This document shows, in pieces, positions 24,742-32,926 of a stretch of 64,000 nucleotides of DNA. A model generated the notes under the pieces. It had not been told where the DNA came from, did not search any database, and was given only the letters and a program-made list of their open reading frames with translations. This stretch comes from DAOUAE01 sp034433795 (GTDB taxonomy: Bacteria > Chloroflexota > UBA6077 > FW602-bin22 > DAOUAE01): NCBI GenBank assembly GCA_034433795.1, contig DAOUAE010000039.1, forward strand, positions 1 to 64,000. Reading direction: 5' to 3'. Numbering within the stretch: position 1 is the stretch's first letter; every line of letters begins with the position of its first letter. Made by a program: the position numbers and the translations under genes.

Positions 24742-24750
24742 TGGTATAAT
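24742..24750 (+). promoter_or_regulatory. Extended -10 promoter for the small membrane protein gene
   Basis: TGGTATAAT is a perfect extended -10 with no good -35. Transcription would start near 24757, only a few bases before ATG 24764, giving a nearly leaderless mRNA. Confidence 0.65.
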
Positions 24751-24763
24751 GCGGGCACAGCCG

Positions 24764-25045
24764 ATGGGTCCCCTTGTAGACAGTCTGCTCGCCAGCATCC
24801 CGCCGCTCTGGGTCCTGATGGGTGTGGTGGCGGGTCTGCACGCCGCCGCCTACAAGACCATCGTCGGCCGGCGCGGCCATTCGCTTCGCCGCTGCTACCT
24901 CTTCGCCCTGGCCGGGCTCCTGGCCGGCCAGGTGGCCGGCCAGCACCTGCTGTGGACGCCGCTCCTCCTGGGTGAACTGCATCTCCTGGGGACCACCGCC
25001 GGCGCCTGGGCCGCCCTCATTTTTGCCAACCACCGGCGGGTATGA
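24764..25045 (+). CDS. Small membrane protein of unknown function
   Basis: A 93-residue protein with about three hydrophobic segments (around 8-25, 45-60 and 70-87) and a basic loop KTIVGRRGHSLRRC between the first two. I recognise no named family. ATG 24764 is chosen because the -10 box ends at 24750, so the upstream ATG at 24749 cannot be transcribed. There is no ribosome site, which fits a near-leaderless start. It precedes the YtxG-like gene by 40 bases, and the next promoter's -35 box lies inside its last codons. Confidence 0.65.
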   Translation: MGPLVDSLLASIPPLWVLMGVVAGLHAAAYKTIVGRRGHSLRRCYLFALAGLLAGQVAGQHLLWTPLLLGELHLLGTTAGAWAALIFANHRRV

Positions 25046-25051
25046 TACAAT
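25023..25051 (+). promoter_or_regulatory. Promoter of the YtxG-like/YtxH-like/sigma operon
   Basis: TTGCCA (25023-25028) and TACAAT (25046-25051) are 17 bases apart and each match five of six consensus bases. It lies 35 bases before GTG 25086. Confidence 0.75.
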
Positions 25052-25085
25052 CGCAGTGAAGTCACGCCCCCGGAGGCGACCGCGC

Positions 25086-25379
25086 GTGGAGGTCATTGCT
25101 CTCCTCCGCGACCTGGCCCTCATCATCCTGGCGCTCCTCAACATCGTTCTGCTCTCGGTCGTCCTCGTCCTGGTCCTGCAGATCCTGCGACTGGTCCGCC
25201 TGCTCCAGCGACAGGTGCCACCGCTGCTCGACTCCGCCAACCGGGGCCTGCTCTCGCTCCGGGGGACCATCGACTTCCTCGGCGACCTGCTGGTGCGGCC
25301 GGCCATTCGGCTGGTGGCGCTGGGGCTGGCCATCGGCCGCTTTCTGAGCGTTCTCCTGGGCCGGCAGGGAGGGCCGTGA
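25086..25379 (+). CDS. Small membrane protein, DUF948/YtxG-like
   Basis: A 97-residue protein with one long N-terminal transmembrane helix (about 8-30), then an amphipathic helical region (RLVRLLQRQVPPLLDSANRG) and a second hydrophobic patch near the C-terminus. This layout resembles DUF948 proteins such as Bacillus YtxG, and the following gene resembles its usual partner YtxH. GTG 25086 has GGAGG ten bases upstream. Its stop TGA shares a base with the next ATG. Similarity is by pattern and gene order only. Confidence 0.65.
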   Translation: MEVIALLRDLALIILALLNIVLLSVVLVLVLQILRLVRLLQRQVPPLLDSANRGLLSLRGTIDFLGDLLVRPAIRLVALGLAIGRFLSVLLGRQGGP

Positions 25380-25675
25380 TGGGGCGCGGGCTCGTCGGCT
25401 TTCTCAGCGGCCTGGGGCTCGGGATAGGGCTCGTTCTCCTGCTCTCCCCCGCCGCCCGGCGCGACCTCGGCGCCCGGCTGTCGCCGGCGACCGCCGCTCA
25501 GGCCGGCGCCCTCTGGCGCCGGGGGTGGGAACGGCTCGCCCACCGCTGGGCCGGCCTCCGGGCCCGCTGGGCGCGCGCCCGGTCGGCTGCGGCCGAGGTC
25601 CTGGCCACGACCACGGCCGACCTCTGGCGCCTGTACCGGTACGCCAAAGAGCACGGGCAGCTCCCGACCGGCTGA
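25379..25675 (+). CDS. YtxH-like small membrane protein
   Basis: A 98-residue protein. The N-terminal segment GFLSGLGLGIGLVLLLSPAAR matches the YtxH pattern of a Gly-rich membrane helix ending in a Pro turn. It is followed by an Arg/Ala-rich helical tail. In Bacillus, YtxH-type genes sit beside YtxG and belong to the general stress regulon. ATG 25379 overlaps the upstream stop (TGATG), and its own stop overlaps the sigma factor ATG in the same way. The three proteins are thus translationally coupled. Confidence 0.7.
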   Translation: MGRGLVGFLSGLGLGIGLVLLLSPAARRDLGARLSPATAAQAGALWRRGWERLAHRWAGLRARWARARSAAAEVLATTTADLWRLYRYAKEHGQLPTG

Positions 25676-26469
25676 TGGACCGCGAATCTCTCATCCCGGC
25701 CGACGCCGAACCCGAGATCGAGACCTTACTTGCGCGCTACGCGGTCAGCCGCGACCCGGCGTTGCGCGAGGCGATCATCGTCCGCAACCTCGGCCTGGTC
25801 ACCCAGCTGGCTCGCCGCCTGGCCCGCAGCGGCGACCAGCTCGACGATCTGATCCAGGTCGGGTTCATCGGGCTCATCAAGGCCATCGACCGCTTCGAGC
25901 CCGCACGGGGCGTCCGTTTCACCACCTACGCCATCCCGACGATCGCCGGCGAGATGCGCCGGTATCTGCGCGACCGCGAGACCGTTGTCCGCATCCCCCG
26001 CCAGGTCCAGGAACTGCGGGGCGCCATCGAGCGCGCCACCGAGCAGCTGACCCAGCAGCTGGGACGCCTGCCCCGGGCCGAGGAGGTGGCCCAGAGCCTG
26101 GGGCTGCCGGTCGAACAGGTCGAGGCCGTCTGGCGGGCGGACCCCCATCCGGCCCGACCACTGGAGGCGGGCGAGGACTGGTCCAGCCGCGCGGCCGAAG
26201 AAGAGATCCAGCGCTTTGAGGACCGCCTGCTCCTGGAGCACGCCCTCCGCCTGCTCACTCCCCGACAGCGGGCCATCCTCTACCTGCGCTTCTACGAAGA
26301 GCTCTCCCAGGCGGAGATCGGCGAGCGGCTCCACATCTCGCAGATGCACGTCTCGCGGCTGGCCCGGGCCGCGCTGGAACGGCTGCGCCGGGAACTCCTC
26401 CCACCCGAGGTGCCCTCAGACAGCCCGGAGACCGCCCCGGCCCGGCCGCCCCAGCCTCCGCCGGCCTGA
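25675..26469 (+). CDS. SigB/SigF-type sigma factor
   Basis: A 264-residue alternative sigma-70 factor. Region 2 is at about 30-105 (LVTQLARRLA, DDLIQVGFIGLIKAIDRF, RFTTYAIPTIAGEMRRYLRD), region 3 at about 108-165, and region 4 at about 190-245 (LTPRQRAILYLRFYEELSQA, ISQMHVSRLARAALERL). A Pro-rich tail follows. The RRYLRDRETVVRIPR segment is typical of the SigB/SigF/SigG group used for stress or sporulation. No RsbW/RsbV-type anti-sigma pair lies next to it. Direct coupling to YtxG/YtxH-like membrane proteins suggests these may hold or sense for it, or be its stress-regulon members; this is inference. Confidence 0.9.
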   Translation: MDRESLIPADAEPEIETLLARYAVSRDPALREAIIVRNLGLVTQLARRLARSGDQLDDLIQVGFIGLIKAIDRFEPARGVRFTTYAIPTIAGEMRRYLRDRETVVRIPRQVQELRGAIERATEQLTQQLGRLPRAEEVAQSLGLPVEQVEAVWRADPHPARPLEAGEDWSSRAAEEEIQRFEDRLLLEHALRLLTPRQRAILYLRFYEELSQAEIGERLHISQMHVSRLARAALERLRRELLPPEVPSDSPETAPARPPQPPPA

Positions 26470-26472
26470 GCG

Positions 26473-27516
26473 TCAACGGGCCGACGAGTTCGCCCCCGAG
26501 TGCCGGAGCCACCGCTGACGGAGCAGCAGCCCCACGGCCAGGGCCCCCAGACCGGCGACCCCGGCCCCGAGGAGATAGAGTTTGACCATCGCCGGCAGCA
26601 GGAGGGCCAGGACGCCGCTCACCCCGCAGGCCGCGTAGAGGCCCAGCACGATCTGCCGTGGCGTCAGCCCCAGCGCCACCAGCCGGTGGGGCAGATGGGC
26701 AGCGTCACCCCCACGCCAGGGCGACCGCCCGGCCAGCAGGCGCTGCCAGATGACCAGGACGGCATCGACCAGCGGCAGCCCCAGCACCATCACGGCGGTG
26801 GCGATCTTGGCCCCCCCGATGATGGCCAGCAGCGCCAGCCCGTAGCCCAGGAACATCGAGCCGCTGGTCCCCATAAAGAGACGGGCCGAAAGGTTGAAGG
26901 GGAGAAATCCCAGACAGGCCGCCAGCAACGCCAGCGCCAGGGCGGCGATGCTGTACTGCTCCAGCGTGTAACTGCGCCAGAAAAGGACGGCCGCAGCGAT
27001 GGCCCCGATGCCGGCCGCCAGCCCGTCCATCGTGTCCAGCCAGTTCATCGTGTTGATCAACCCGACGATCCAGAGAAGCGTCAGCGGCAGAGCCACCCCC
27101 AACGGCAGGGGCAGCAGCGTCCCCCAGGGGCTGGACACCGTCTCGATCAGCAGGCCGCAGCCGACCGGCAGCAGCGCCGCCCCCAGCTGCCCCAGGAACT
27201 GCGGCCCCGGCCCCAGCCGCCGCCGGTCGTCGATCAGGGCGACCGGCAGGAGCACCAGCAGCCCCAGGCCGAACCCGAGCAGCCGTGGCCACTCGTCCGC
27301 CGGGCGCGGAATGAGCCACAGACTGACCAGCACCCCCCCGCCGAAGGCCAGGATCATGCCATAGCCCCCGGTCCGGGGGACCGGGACGCGCTGGAGCTCG
27401 CCAGGACGTGGCCGGTCCACCAGCCCCCAGCGCTCACCCAGCCAGCGCGCCGGCGGCATGCTCACCAGCGCCACCAGCAATGTCACCCCCAGAACCACCC
27501 CCAGGGCCAGGGCCAT
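26473..27516 (-). CDS. MraY/WecA-family phospho-sugar transferase (GT4-type PNPT)
   Basis: A 347-residue integral membrane enzyme with about ten helices that moves a sugar-1-phosphate from UDP-sugar to undecaprenyl phosphate. Motifs include RPRPGELQRVPVPRTGG near the N-terminus, ALIDDRR, NTMNWLDTMDGLAAGIG (the NxxNxxDGxDGL-type motif) and GDAAHLPHRLVALG near the C-terminus. The last is the Arg/His loop seen in WecA-like members. It begins envelope polysaccharide or teichoic-acid-like synthesis on the inner face of the membrane. Its ATG overlaps the stop of the upstream SDR gene (TGATG). It is the last gene of this minus-strand block. Confidence 0.92.
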   Translation of the reverse strand: MALALGVVLGVTLLVALVSMPPARWLGERWGLVDRPRPGELQRVPVPRTGGYGMILAFGGGVLVSLWLIPRPADEWPRLLGFGLGLLVLLPVALIDDRRRLGPGPQFLGQLGAALLPVGCGLLIETVSSPWGTLLPLPLGVALPLTLLWIVGLINTMNWLDTMDGLAAGIGAIAAAVLFWRSYTLEQYSIAALALALLAACLGFLPFNLSARLFMGTSGSMFLGYGLALLAIIGGAKIATAVMVLGLPLVDAVLVIWQRLLAGRSPWRGGDAAHLPHRLVALGLTPRQIVLGLYAACGVSGVLALLLPAMVKLYLLGAGVAGLGALAVGLLLRQRWLRHSGANSSAR

Positions 27517-28592
27517 CAGACCGTCACCTCCGTCGGCAGCAGGGCGAAGAGACGCCGACGCAGGTCCGCGGGCGCCAGATCCATCAGGTCGCGCTCGAGC
27601 GCCGCCAGGGCCGCGAGGAGGCCAGCCGGTGGGGACGACGCCGCCACCACCGCCCGGACCCCCGGAACAGCCGTCGGCCGCAGCCGCTCGTCGGGGTAGG
27701 TGAGCTCTTCGACCAGCCGCTCGCCCGGCCGGGGGCCGACCACCCGCAGCGGCGGCTCGCCCTCCCGGCCCAGCGCTCGCCAGAGGCGCCGGGCGATCTC
27801 GACCAGCGGCACCGGCTCTCCCAGGTCGAGAACCAGCGGCCCGCTCTCCCGGAGCCAGGCCGCCGCCAGCAGGAGCCCCACCGCCTCGTCCTCGGTGATC
27901 CAGTATCGCCGCATCGCCGGATCGGTCAGGCTGAGCGGCTGGCCAGCCATGATCTGCTGAAGGAAGATCTCGATCACGCTCCCCTGCGAGCCCAGCACGT
28001 TGACCAGTCGGACCGCCACGGCCGGCGGTCCGAGCCCGGCCTGCGCCCGCGCCCGCAGAACCAGCTCCACCAGCCGTTTGGTGGCTCCGTAGAGGCTGGG
28101 CGGGCGCACCGCCTTATCGGTCGATGGGTAGACGAAACGCTCGACGCCGGCCAGAGCCGCCGCTTCCAGCAGGCGGAGCGTTCCCAGCACGTTGACCTCG
28201 ACCACCGCCTCCGGGTTCTCCTCGCCGCTGGTGACGTGCTTGTAGGCGGCCAGGTGAAAGACCACCGCGATCCTCTCCCGGGTCAACAGCCGCTCCAGCC
28301 GCACCCGGTCGCGGACGTCCGCCAGCACGAAGCGGCAGGGAACCGGGACCGCGCCGACCGCCTGCCGCAGCTGGAAGAGCGAGGGCTCGTGGTGGTCCAG
28401 CAGGACCAGCGCCGCCGGCTCCGCCGCCACCAGCCAGCGCACCAGAGCCCGCCCGAGCGATCCTCCGGCGCCGGTGACCAGGACCCGCCGGCCGGCCACC
28501 GCCGGCCGGAGCACCTCCGGGGCGAAGCGGATCACCGGCCGCCCCAGCAGCCGCTCCCAGTCGAGCGGCTGCTCCCCCAGCCTAGCCACCAC
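27516..28592 (-). CDS. NDP-sugar 4,6-dehydratase/epimerase (CapD/PseB-like)
   Basis: A 358-residue extended SDR of the Polysaccharide_synt_2 group. It has the Rossmann loop VTGAGGSLGRALVR, FHLAAYKHV, and the signature STDKAVRPPSLYGATKR with catalytic Tyr and Lys. Such enzymes dehydrate or epimerise UDP-GlcNAc-type sugars. Unlike CapD/FlaA1 of some bacteria it lacks membrane helices. GTG 28592 follows GGGAG and overlaps the upstream gene by eleven bases. It probably supplies the sugar nucleotide for the polysaccharide primed by the neighbouring transferase. Confidence 0.88.
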   Translation of the reverse strand: MVARLGEQPLDWERLLGRPVIRFAPEVLRPAVAGRRVLVTGAGGSLGRALVRWLVAAEPAALVLLDHHEPSLFQLRQAVGAVPVPCRFVLADVRDRVRLERLLTRERIAVVFHLAAYKHVTSGEENPEAVVEVNVLGTLRLLEAAALAGVERFVYPSTDKAVRPPSLYGATKRLVELVLRARAQAGLGPPAVAVRLVNVLGSQGSVIEIFLQQIMAGQPLSLTDPAMRRYWITEDEAVGLLLAAAWLRESGPLVLDLGEPVPLVEIARRLWRALGREGEPPLRVVGPRPGERLVEELTYPDERLRPTAVPGVRAVVAASSPPAGLLAALAALERDLMDLAPADLRRRLFALLPTEVTV

Positions 28593-29535
28593 GGTCTCCC
28601 TCCGCGCCAGCGACCTCCGCCCGCAGGGCGCACAGCCGCCGCCAGGCCGCCCGCATCTGCGGGGAACGCGCCGGATCGGGCTCCAGGATCTCGGTGACGA
28701 TATAGGGGACGGAGACCAGGAGACGCCGCGCCAGCCGGTCCAGGGCGATCTCCCCCTGGTGATAGGGCAGCCCCTCGCCCAGAAGACCGGTGGCGTTCGA
28801 GAGATGGACGTTGACCACCCGCTCGCCGAGACAGGCCAGGTAGGCCTCCAGGTCGCGGACCGGCGAGCGCTGGCGCAGATGGCGCCCCAGCCGGCGCAGG
28901 ACCGGAGGAAGCAGCCAGAGGGGCGTCCGGCTGGCGTTAAGGGCCAGCTGGGCGTGCGAGAGGTCGAGCGTCACCCCCAGCCCCGGCACCGCCTCCGTCA
29001 GGACCACCAGATCCTCGGCCACGACCCCGATGGCCGAGGTCAGCCAGGCGCCCTCGCGCATCCGGGCGACCGGCGGAATGTTCTCCAGCGTCGGGATGAG
29101 CCCGTGCGCCCGGCAGAGGTCAACGTAGTAGCGGACCAGGGGCAGCGCCCGCCGACGGGCCCGCCGCACGGCGGCGGCGTCGAGGCCGTCCAGATCGGCC
29201 TGCGGGGCGATGCAGTGCAGGACCGCCGCCCGCGCCCCGATCCGGGCTCCGTACTCGACCACGCGCCGCAGCGTCTCGCGATGGCCGGCATCGTCAGCCG
29301 TCAGGTCGAAGAAACGACCGTCGATGGTCCGAATGGGCGCCTCGACCAGGAAGACAAAATCGGACGGCCGGTCGAACGCGGCCAGGCGCTCCACGAGGAT
29401 GGCCAGCCAGCAGGGACCGACAAGGTCCTGAGCGTCAAGGTACAGCTCCAGACCATCGCTCAGCGGCGGCCGCAGCCGGTCGGCCAGCTGGTCTGGCACC
29501 GGACGGGCCTTCAGCAGCAGACGGGCCACACTCAT
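28582..29535 (-). CDS. TIM-barrel sugar isomerase/endonuclease-IV-like protein
   Basis: A 317-residue xylose-isomerase-like TIM barrel. Segments such as AAVLHCIAPQ, PTLENIPPV, VTLDLSHAQL and RVVNVHLSN carry the His, Glu, Asp and His expected for a metal site. ATG 29535 has AGGTGAG upstream, and the stop overlaps the dehydratase gene. Its position inside a polysaccharide block between two SDR enzymes suggests sugar or sugar-phosphate isomerisation. The same fold is used for DNA repair and other hydrolases, so the reaction is open. Confidence 0.78.
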   Translation of the reverse strand: MSVARLLLKARPVPDQLADRLRPPLSDGLELYLDAQDLVGPCWLAILVERLAAFDRPSDFVFLVEAPIRTIDGRFFDLTADDAGHRETLRRVVEYGARIGARAAVLHCIAPQADLDGLDAAAVRRARRRALPLVRYYVDLCRAHGLIPTLENIPPVARMREGAWLTSAIGVVAEDLVVLTEAVPGLGVTLDLSHAQLALNASRTPLWLLPPVLRRLGRHLRQRSPVRDLEAYLACLGERVVNVHLSNATGLLGEGLPYHQGEIALDRLARRLLVSVPYIVTEILEPDPARSPQMRAAWRRLCALRAEVAGAEGDRGG

Positions 29536-29539
29536 CGGC

Positions 29540-30511
29540 TCACCTGCCGACAGTGGAGGCGGTCGGTCGGCGGTAGAAATAGGCGAGCACCTCGTCCAGT
29601 CCCTCCGGCAGGCTCTTCGTCGCCCGAAACCCGACCCGGTCCAGCCGCGAGAGGATGCGCGGGCGCGGGCCGGTCGCCGGCGGGCCGGGACGCGCCACCG
29701 GAATCCTCCCCCCCCGCGCCGCCACCAGATCGGCCACCTGCTGGGCCACCTCGCCGATCGTGGCCACCTCGGGGGCGGCGTTCACCACCAGATACGGCTC
29801 ATCCGGCGCCAGGTCGGCCGCCAGCCGGAGCGCCTGGACCGCGTCGGCGACCGCGATCAGCCCGGTCGGCCACTCGCCCTCGGCGGAGACGACCAGCGGC
29901 TCCCCCCGGACCGCCTGCCAGCAGAACCGGTTGGGGGCGGTCATAAAGCGGGGATCCTCTTTCATCACCGGGCTCAGCCCGTAGACCAGGCCCAGCCGGA
30001 CCACCCGGGCCCGCAGACCGTGCCGCCAGGCGTACATCTCGATCAGTTTCTCCGCGTAGACCTTCGAGAGGTGAGCCAGGTCCTCCAGCCGCCCATAGGG
30101 CAGGTCCTCATGGACCACCGGCGGAAGCGGCCGGCCGTAGACCCGCAGCGAACTGGCGTAGACGAACCGGGGAACCCGGTGGCGCACCAGCGCCTCCAGG
30201 ACCAGCCGGGGACCACGGAGATTGGTCTCCTCGGTGTACTCGGGCGGGGCGGCGGCCGGATGGGCGCTGGCCTGGGCCGCCAGGTAGTAGACGGTCTCGA
30301 CCGGCGCCCGGTCCAGCGCCCGGTCCACGGCTGCCGGGTCGGTGACGTCGGCGGTGAGGAGGTGGACCCGGGGATGGGTGGCCAGGGCCGCCAGGGGCGC
30401 GCGCGGCGTGGAGAACCAGTTGTCCAGGCCGATGACGGTCTCGCCGGCCCGGGCCAGGGTCTCGACCAGCGCACTGCCGATGTAGCCCACACCGATGACC
30501 AGCGTCGCCAT
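29540..30511 (-). CDS. NAD-dependent epimerase/dehydratase (extended SDR)
   Basis: A 323-residue SDR with loop VIGVGYIGSALVETLARAG, an acidic LDNW after strand 2 (NAD preference), YLAAQASAHP and a later SKVYAEK motif with the catalytic Lys; the usual Tyr is likely that of SKVYAEK. It resembles UDP-glucose 4-epimerase-type enzymes. Located four bases before the TIM-barrel gene and ten bases after the LCP gene, it belongs to the same operon and would make a sugar nucleotide for the envelope glycan. Confidence 0.85.
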   Translation of the reverse strand: MATLVIGVGYIGSALVETLARAGETVIGLDNWFSTPRAPLAALATHPRVHLLTADVTDPAAVDRALDRAPVETVYYLAAQASAHPAAAPPEYTEETNLRGPRLVLEALVRHRVPRFVYASSLRVYGRPLPPVVHEDLPYGRLEDLAHLSKVYAEKLIEMYAWRHGLRARVVRLGLVYGLSPVMKEDPRFMTAPNRFCWQAVRGEPLVVSAEGEWPTGLIAVADAVQALRLAADLAPDEPYLVVNAAPEVATIGEVAQQVADLVAARGGRIPVARPGPPATGPRPRILSRLDRVGFRATKSLPEGLDEVLAYFYRRPTASTVGR

Positions 30512-30521
30512 CGTTTGCCCG

Positions 30522-31898
30522 CTACGGGGTGGGAATCTGGGCGTCGGGTCCCAGGATAATGGTGATGTCGGCGGCGTCGTCCGCCGATCCCTTCTGGATA
30601 CTGGCCGCCGGCACCTTGAGCAGCGCCGCCAGGCGCTGGACCGTGTAGGGCTTGGCCGTATGGCTGAGAATGGTGGTCCGGCGCACGGGCTCCGGGGCCT
30701 GGTCCACCCGCACCACCAGGTAGCCCTGGGCCCGGAGGGCCTCGGCGGTGGCCGCCGCCAGCCCCGCCCGCTGGGTGCCGTTGAGCACAGCGATCCGCGC
30801 CGCCTCGGTCTTCAGCTGCGGGTCGAAGAAGAGCTCCTGGATCACCTGGCGGATCCGCTGGCGGTTCGGGAGGAGAACGGTGCCGTCGCCGTTGACATCG
30901 ATCACCATGCTGGCGTCGATGGTCCGGGCGGTGACGTTCTCGGCTTTGATCGACCGGGCCAGGCTGGCCAGGGCCAGGATCTGGTCGGGCGGGATATCGG
31001 TCGTGACCGTCTCGCGCACCGTCGCCAGGAGCTGCGGCAGCCGGCGCAGGAGGTCGAGATCCAGCCGCAGGGCCTCCCGCTGCGCGGCCAGGATCACCTG
31101 CTGCTGCCGACGCATGCGGCCGAAGTCGTTCTCGCTATGGCGGGAGCGGGCGTACCAGAGCGCCGTCACGCCGTCCATCCGCTGCAGACCGGCCGGGATG
31201 AAGATGCGCCGGATCCCGTAGTCCTCGGTCGGGTACTCATCGTCTTTGATCGGGCGCTCGACGTCAAGGGTGATGCCACCCAGGGTATCGATGAGTTTTT
31301 CAAACCCGCGGAAGTCCACCCGGGCGAAGTAGTGGATGCGCACGCCGAAGTTGAGTTCGACGGTCCGCTTGGCCAGAGCCGGCCCACCACCGGGCCGGTC
31401 CAGGTCGCCGAAGAAATGGGCGGTGTTGATCTTATTCTCCCCGTGCCCCGGAATCGGCACCCAGAGGTCGCGGGGGATCGAGAGCAGCCCGGCCGATCGC
31501 GTCTGCGGCTCGAGGGTCAGAATGATCATCGTATCGCTGCGGCTGGGCAGGCCCTGGGCCCGTTCGTCGGGGCGCTGGTCGATGCCCAGGAGCAGGATGT
31601 TCACCCGCTCGCGGCCGGTGAAGTCGGGCAGCGTCGGGACCGGCGGTCCCCCGGGGAGGAGAGAGGTGGGCTCTTTGACCGCCGGGGGGATGATCTGGCC
31701 GACCGCCCGGATCGCCTCGCCGGGCGCGGCGGCCAGCTGGGCCCGCTCGGGCGCGCCGAGCAGGCTGAGGAGCGTCGTCAGGAAGATGTAGCCAAAAAAA
31801 AGGCCGCCGGCGGTGAAGAGGAGAAAGAGCACCGTGACCACCGCGAACGTCAATGCCGACCGCCGGGAGCCGCCCGGCGGGTCTGGAGGCTGAGGCAC
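30522..31898 (-). CDS. LytR-CpsA-Psr (LCP) family glycopolymer ligase
   Basis: A 458-residue membrane-anchored enzyme that transfers lipid-linked glycopolymers to peptidoglycan. One N-terminal transmembrane helix (about 18-42) is followed by the LCP domain (NILLLGIDQRPDE, RSDTMIILTLEP, LSIPRDLWVPIPGHGENKI, with the conserved Arg/Asp phosphate-binding residues). A C-terminal LytR_C domain follows (about 355-455, IAVLNGTQRAGLAAATAEAL). GTG 31898 is chosen for AAGGAGAG at six bases; the longer frame to 32084 runs across the rpmH promoter and is rejected. It is the first gene of the minus-strand polysaccharide block, so assembly and attachment enzymes are co-transcribed. Confidence 0.92.
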   Translation of the reverse strand: MPQPPDPPGGSRRSALTFAVVTVLFLLFTAGGLFFGYIFLTTLLSLLGAPERAQLAAAPGEAIRAVGQIIPPAVKEPTSLLPGGPPVPTLPDFTGRERVNILLLGIDQRPDERAQGLPSRSDTMIILTLEPQTRSAGLLSIPRDLWVPIPGHGENKINTAHFFGDLDRPGGGPALAKRTVELNFGVRIHYFARVDFRGFEKLIDTLGGITLDVERPIKDDEYPTEDYGIRRIFIPAGLQRMDGVTALWYARSRHSENDFGRMRRQQQVILAAQREALRLDLDLLRRLPQLLATVRETVTTDIPPDQILALASLARSIKAENVTARTIDASMVIDVNGDGTVLLPNRQRIRQVIQELFFDPQLKTEAARIAVLNGTQRAGLAAATAEALRAQGYLVVRVDQAPEPVRRTTILSHTAKPYTVQRLAALLKVPAASIQKGSADDAADITIILGPDAQIPTP

Positions 31899-31915
31899 GC
31901 CGCACTCTCCTTCCG

Positions 31916-31954
31916 CCCGCCCGTGGGGCGGGCCGCCGCTCGCGGTGGATTGTA
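31916..31954 (-). promoter_or_regulatory. Candidate -10 and leader hairpin of the LCP operon
   Basis: On the minus strand TACAAT (31949-31954) is a five-of-six -10 without a good -35. A CCCGCCC/GGGCGGG hairpin (31916-31932) lies between it and the ribosome site. Confidence 0.35.
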
Positions 31955-32019
31955 GCATGGCGGGCGGGATGGCGCCAGCCGGCCACGGCCCTTCGGGCCG
32001 CTCGCCCGCTCGGGCGCGG

Positions 32020-32048
32020 TTGACAGCCCGGCCCAAACCGTCTATAAT
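32020..32048 (+). promoter_or_regulatory. Perfect consensus promoter of the rpmH operon
   Basis: TTGACA (32020-32025) and TATAAT (32043-32048) with a 17-base spacer: a full match to the vegetative sigma consensus, 50 bases before rpmH. Confidence 0.95.
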
Positions 32049-32098
32049 CCCCAGGTGAGAGAGGCGGTAGCCGGAAGAGCGCACGAAGGTAGGCCACG

Positions 32099-32239
32099 GT
32101 GGTCAAGCGGACCTATCAACCGAAGCGGCGCAAGCGGGCCCGCGAGCATGGGTTCCGTGCTCGGATGGCGACGCCCGGCGGCCGAAAGGTCTTGAAACGC
32201 CGGCGTCTGAAGGGGCGCTATCGCCTGACGCCGGTCTAA
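32099..32239 (+). CDS. rpmH: Ribosomal protein bL34
   Basis: A 46-residue basic protein: KRTYQPKRRKRAREHGFRAR and then MATPGGRKVLKRRR, a textbook L34 sequence of the large ribosomal subunit. GTG 32099 follows AAGGTAGG and keeps the universal KRTYQP start. It is the first gene after the consensus promoter and precedes rnpA by 34 bases, the classic order. The dnaA gene that often lies upstream is absent; an LCP operon runs the other way instead. Confidence 0.98.
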   Translation: MVKRTYQPKRRKRAREHGFRARMATPGGRKVLKRRRLKGRYRLTPV

Positions 32240-32273
32240 ACAGGCGGCGTGGGCCGGCGCCATCGGGAGCGGG

Positions 32274-32663
32274 GTGAAGAAGAAATACCGCCTGGTCCGC
32301 CGCGAGGATTTTGCCCGGGTGCGCTCCGAGGGTCGATCCTGGGCGCACCCGCTCCTTGTTCTGTACGCGCGGCCCAACGGCCTGCCTGTGACCCGCGTCG
32401 GAGTGACCGTCAGCCGTCGCCTGGGCAAAGCGGTGGTCCGCAACCGGGTGCGGCGGTGTATCCGCGAAGCGGTGCGTCTGGTCTACCCGCAGATCCCGTC
32501 GGGGTGGGATCTGCTCTGGATCGCCCGGACGGGCAGTGTGGCGGCCACGTTCGCCGAGATCCAGACGGCCGTCCGCCAGTTGCTCCAACAGGCCGGGCTT
32601 TTGCGCCTGCCGACCGAGCGTCTTGGCGCGGCCGGCGGGCCCTCTGTGGCCGAGAGCGCGTGA
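32274..32663 (+). CDS. rnpA: Ribonuclease P protein component
   Basis: A 129-residue basic protein assisting the RNase P RNA in tRNA 5' maturation. It has the conserved start YRLVRREDFARV and the RNA-binding signature VGVTVSRRLGKAVVRNRVRR. GTG 32274 follows GGGAGCGG. Gene order rpmH-rnpA-yidD-yidC-khpB supports the call fully. The C-terminal 15 residues are an unremarkable extension. Confidence 0.96.
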   Translation: MKKKYRLVRREDFARVRSEGRSWAHPLLVLYARPNGLPVTRVGVTVSRRLGKAVVRNRVRRCIREAVRLVYPQIPSGWDLLWIARTGSVAATFAEIQTAVRQLLQQAGLLRLPTERLGAAGGPSVAESA

Positions 32664-32668
32664 CGACG

Positions 32669-32881
32669 ATGATCCGCTGGCTGGTCCTGGGTGCGATCCG
32701 TCTGTACCAGTGGCTGCTCTCGCCGCTCCTCCCGCCGGCCTGTCGCTTCTGGCCCACCTGCTCGGAGTACGCCGCCCAGGCGGTGCAGCGCTACGGCGTC
32801 TGGCAGGGTGGCAAACTGGCGCTCCGACGGCTGCTGCGCTGTCATCCGTTTCACCCCGGCGGCTACGATCCGGTCCCGTAG
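32669..32881 (+). CDS. yidD: Membrane protein insertion efficiency factor YidD
   Basis: A 70-residue protein with the family core IRLYQWLLSPLLPPACRFWP, TCSEYAAQA and the ending HPFHPGGYDPVP. YidD helps YidC-dependent membrane insertion. ATG 32669 aligns with the usual N-terminus. GTG 32660, overlapping the rnpA stop (GTGA), is an alternative that adds three residues. Confidence 0.94.
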   Translation: MIRWLVLGAIRLYQWLLSPLLPPACRFWPTCSEYAAQAVQRYGVWQGGKLALRRLLRCHPFHPGGYDPVP

Positions 32882-32926
32882 CCCTGCTGCGCCGGGAGTG
32901 CCTGACCGACTGAAGGAGGCGAGATT

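Noticed and set aside
31899..32084. N-terminal extension of the LCP gene
   Set aside because: It would cross the rpmH consensus promoter and lacks a ribosome site; GTG 31898 has AAGGAGAG.
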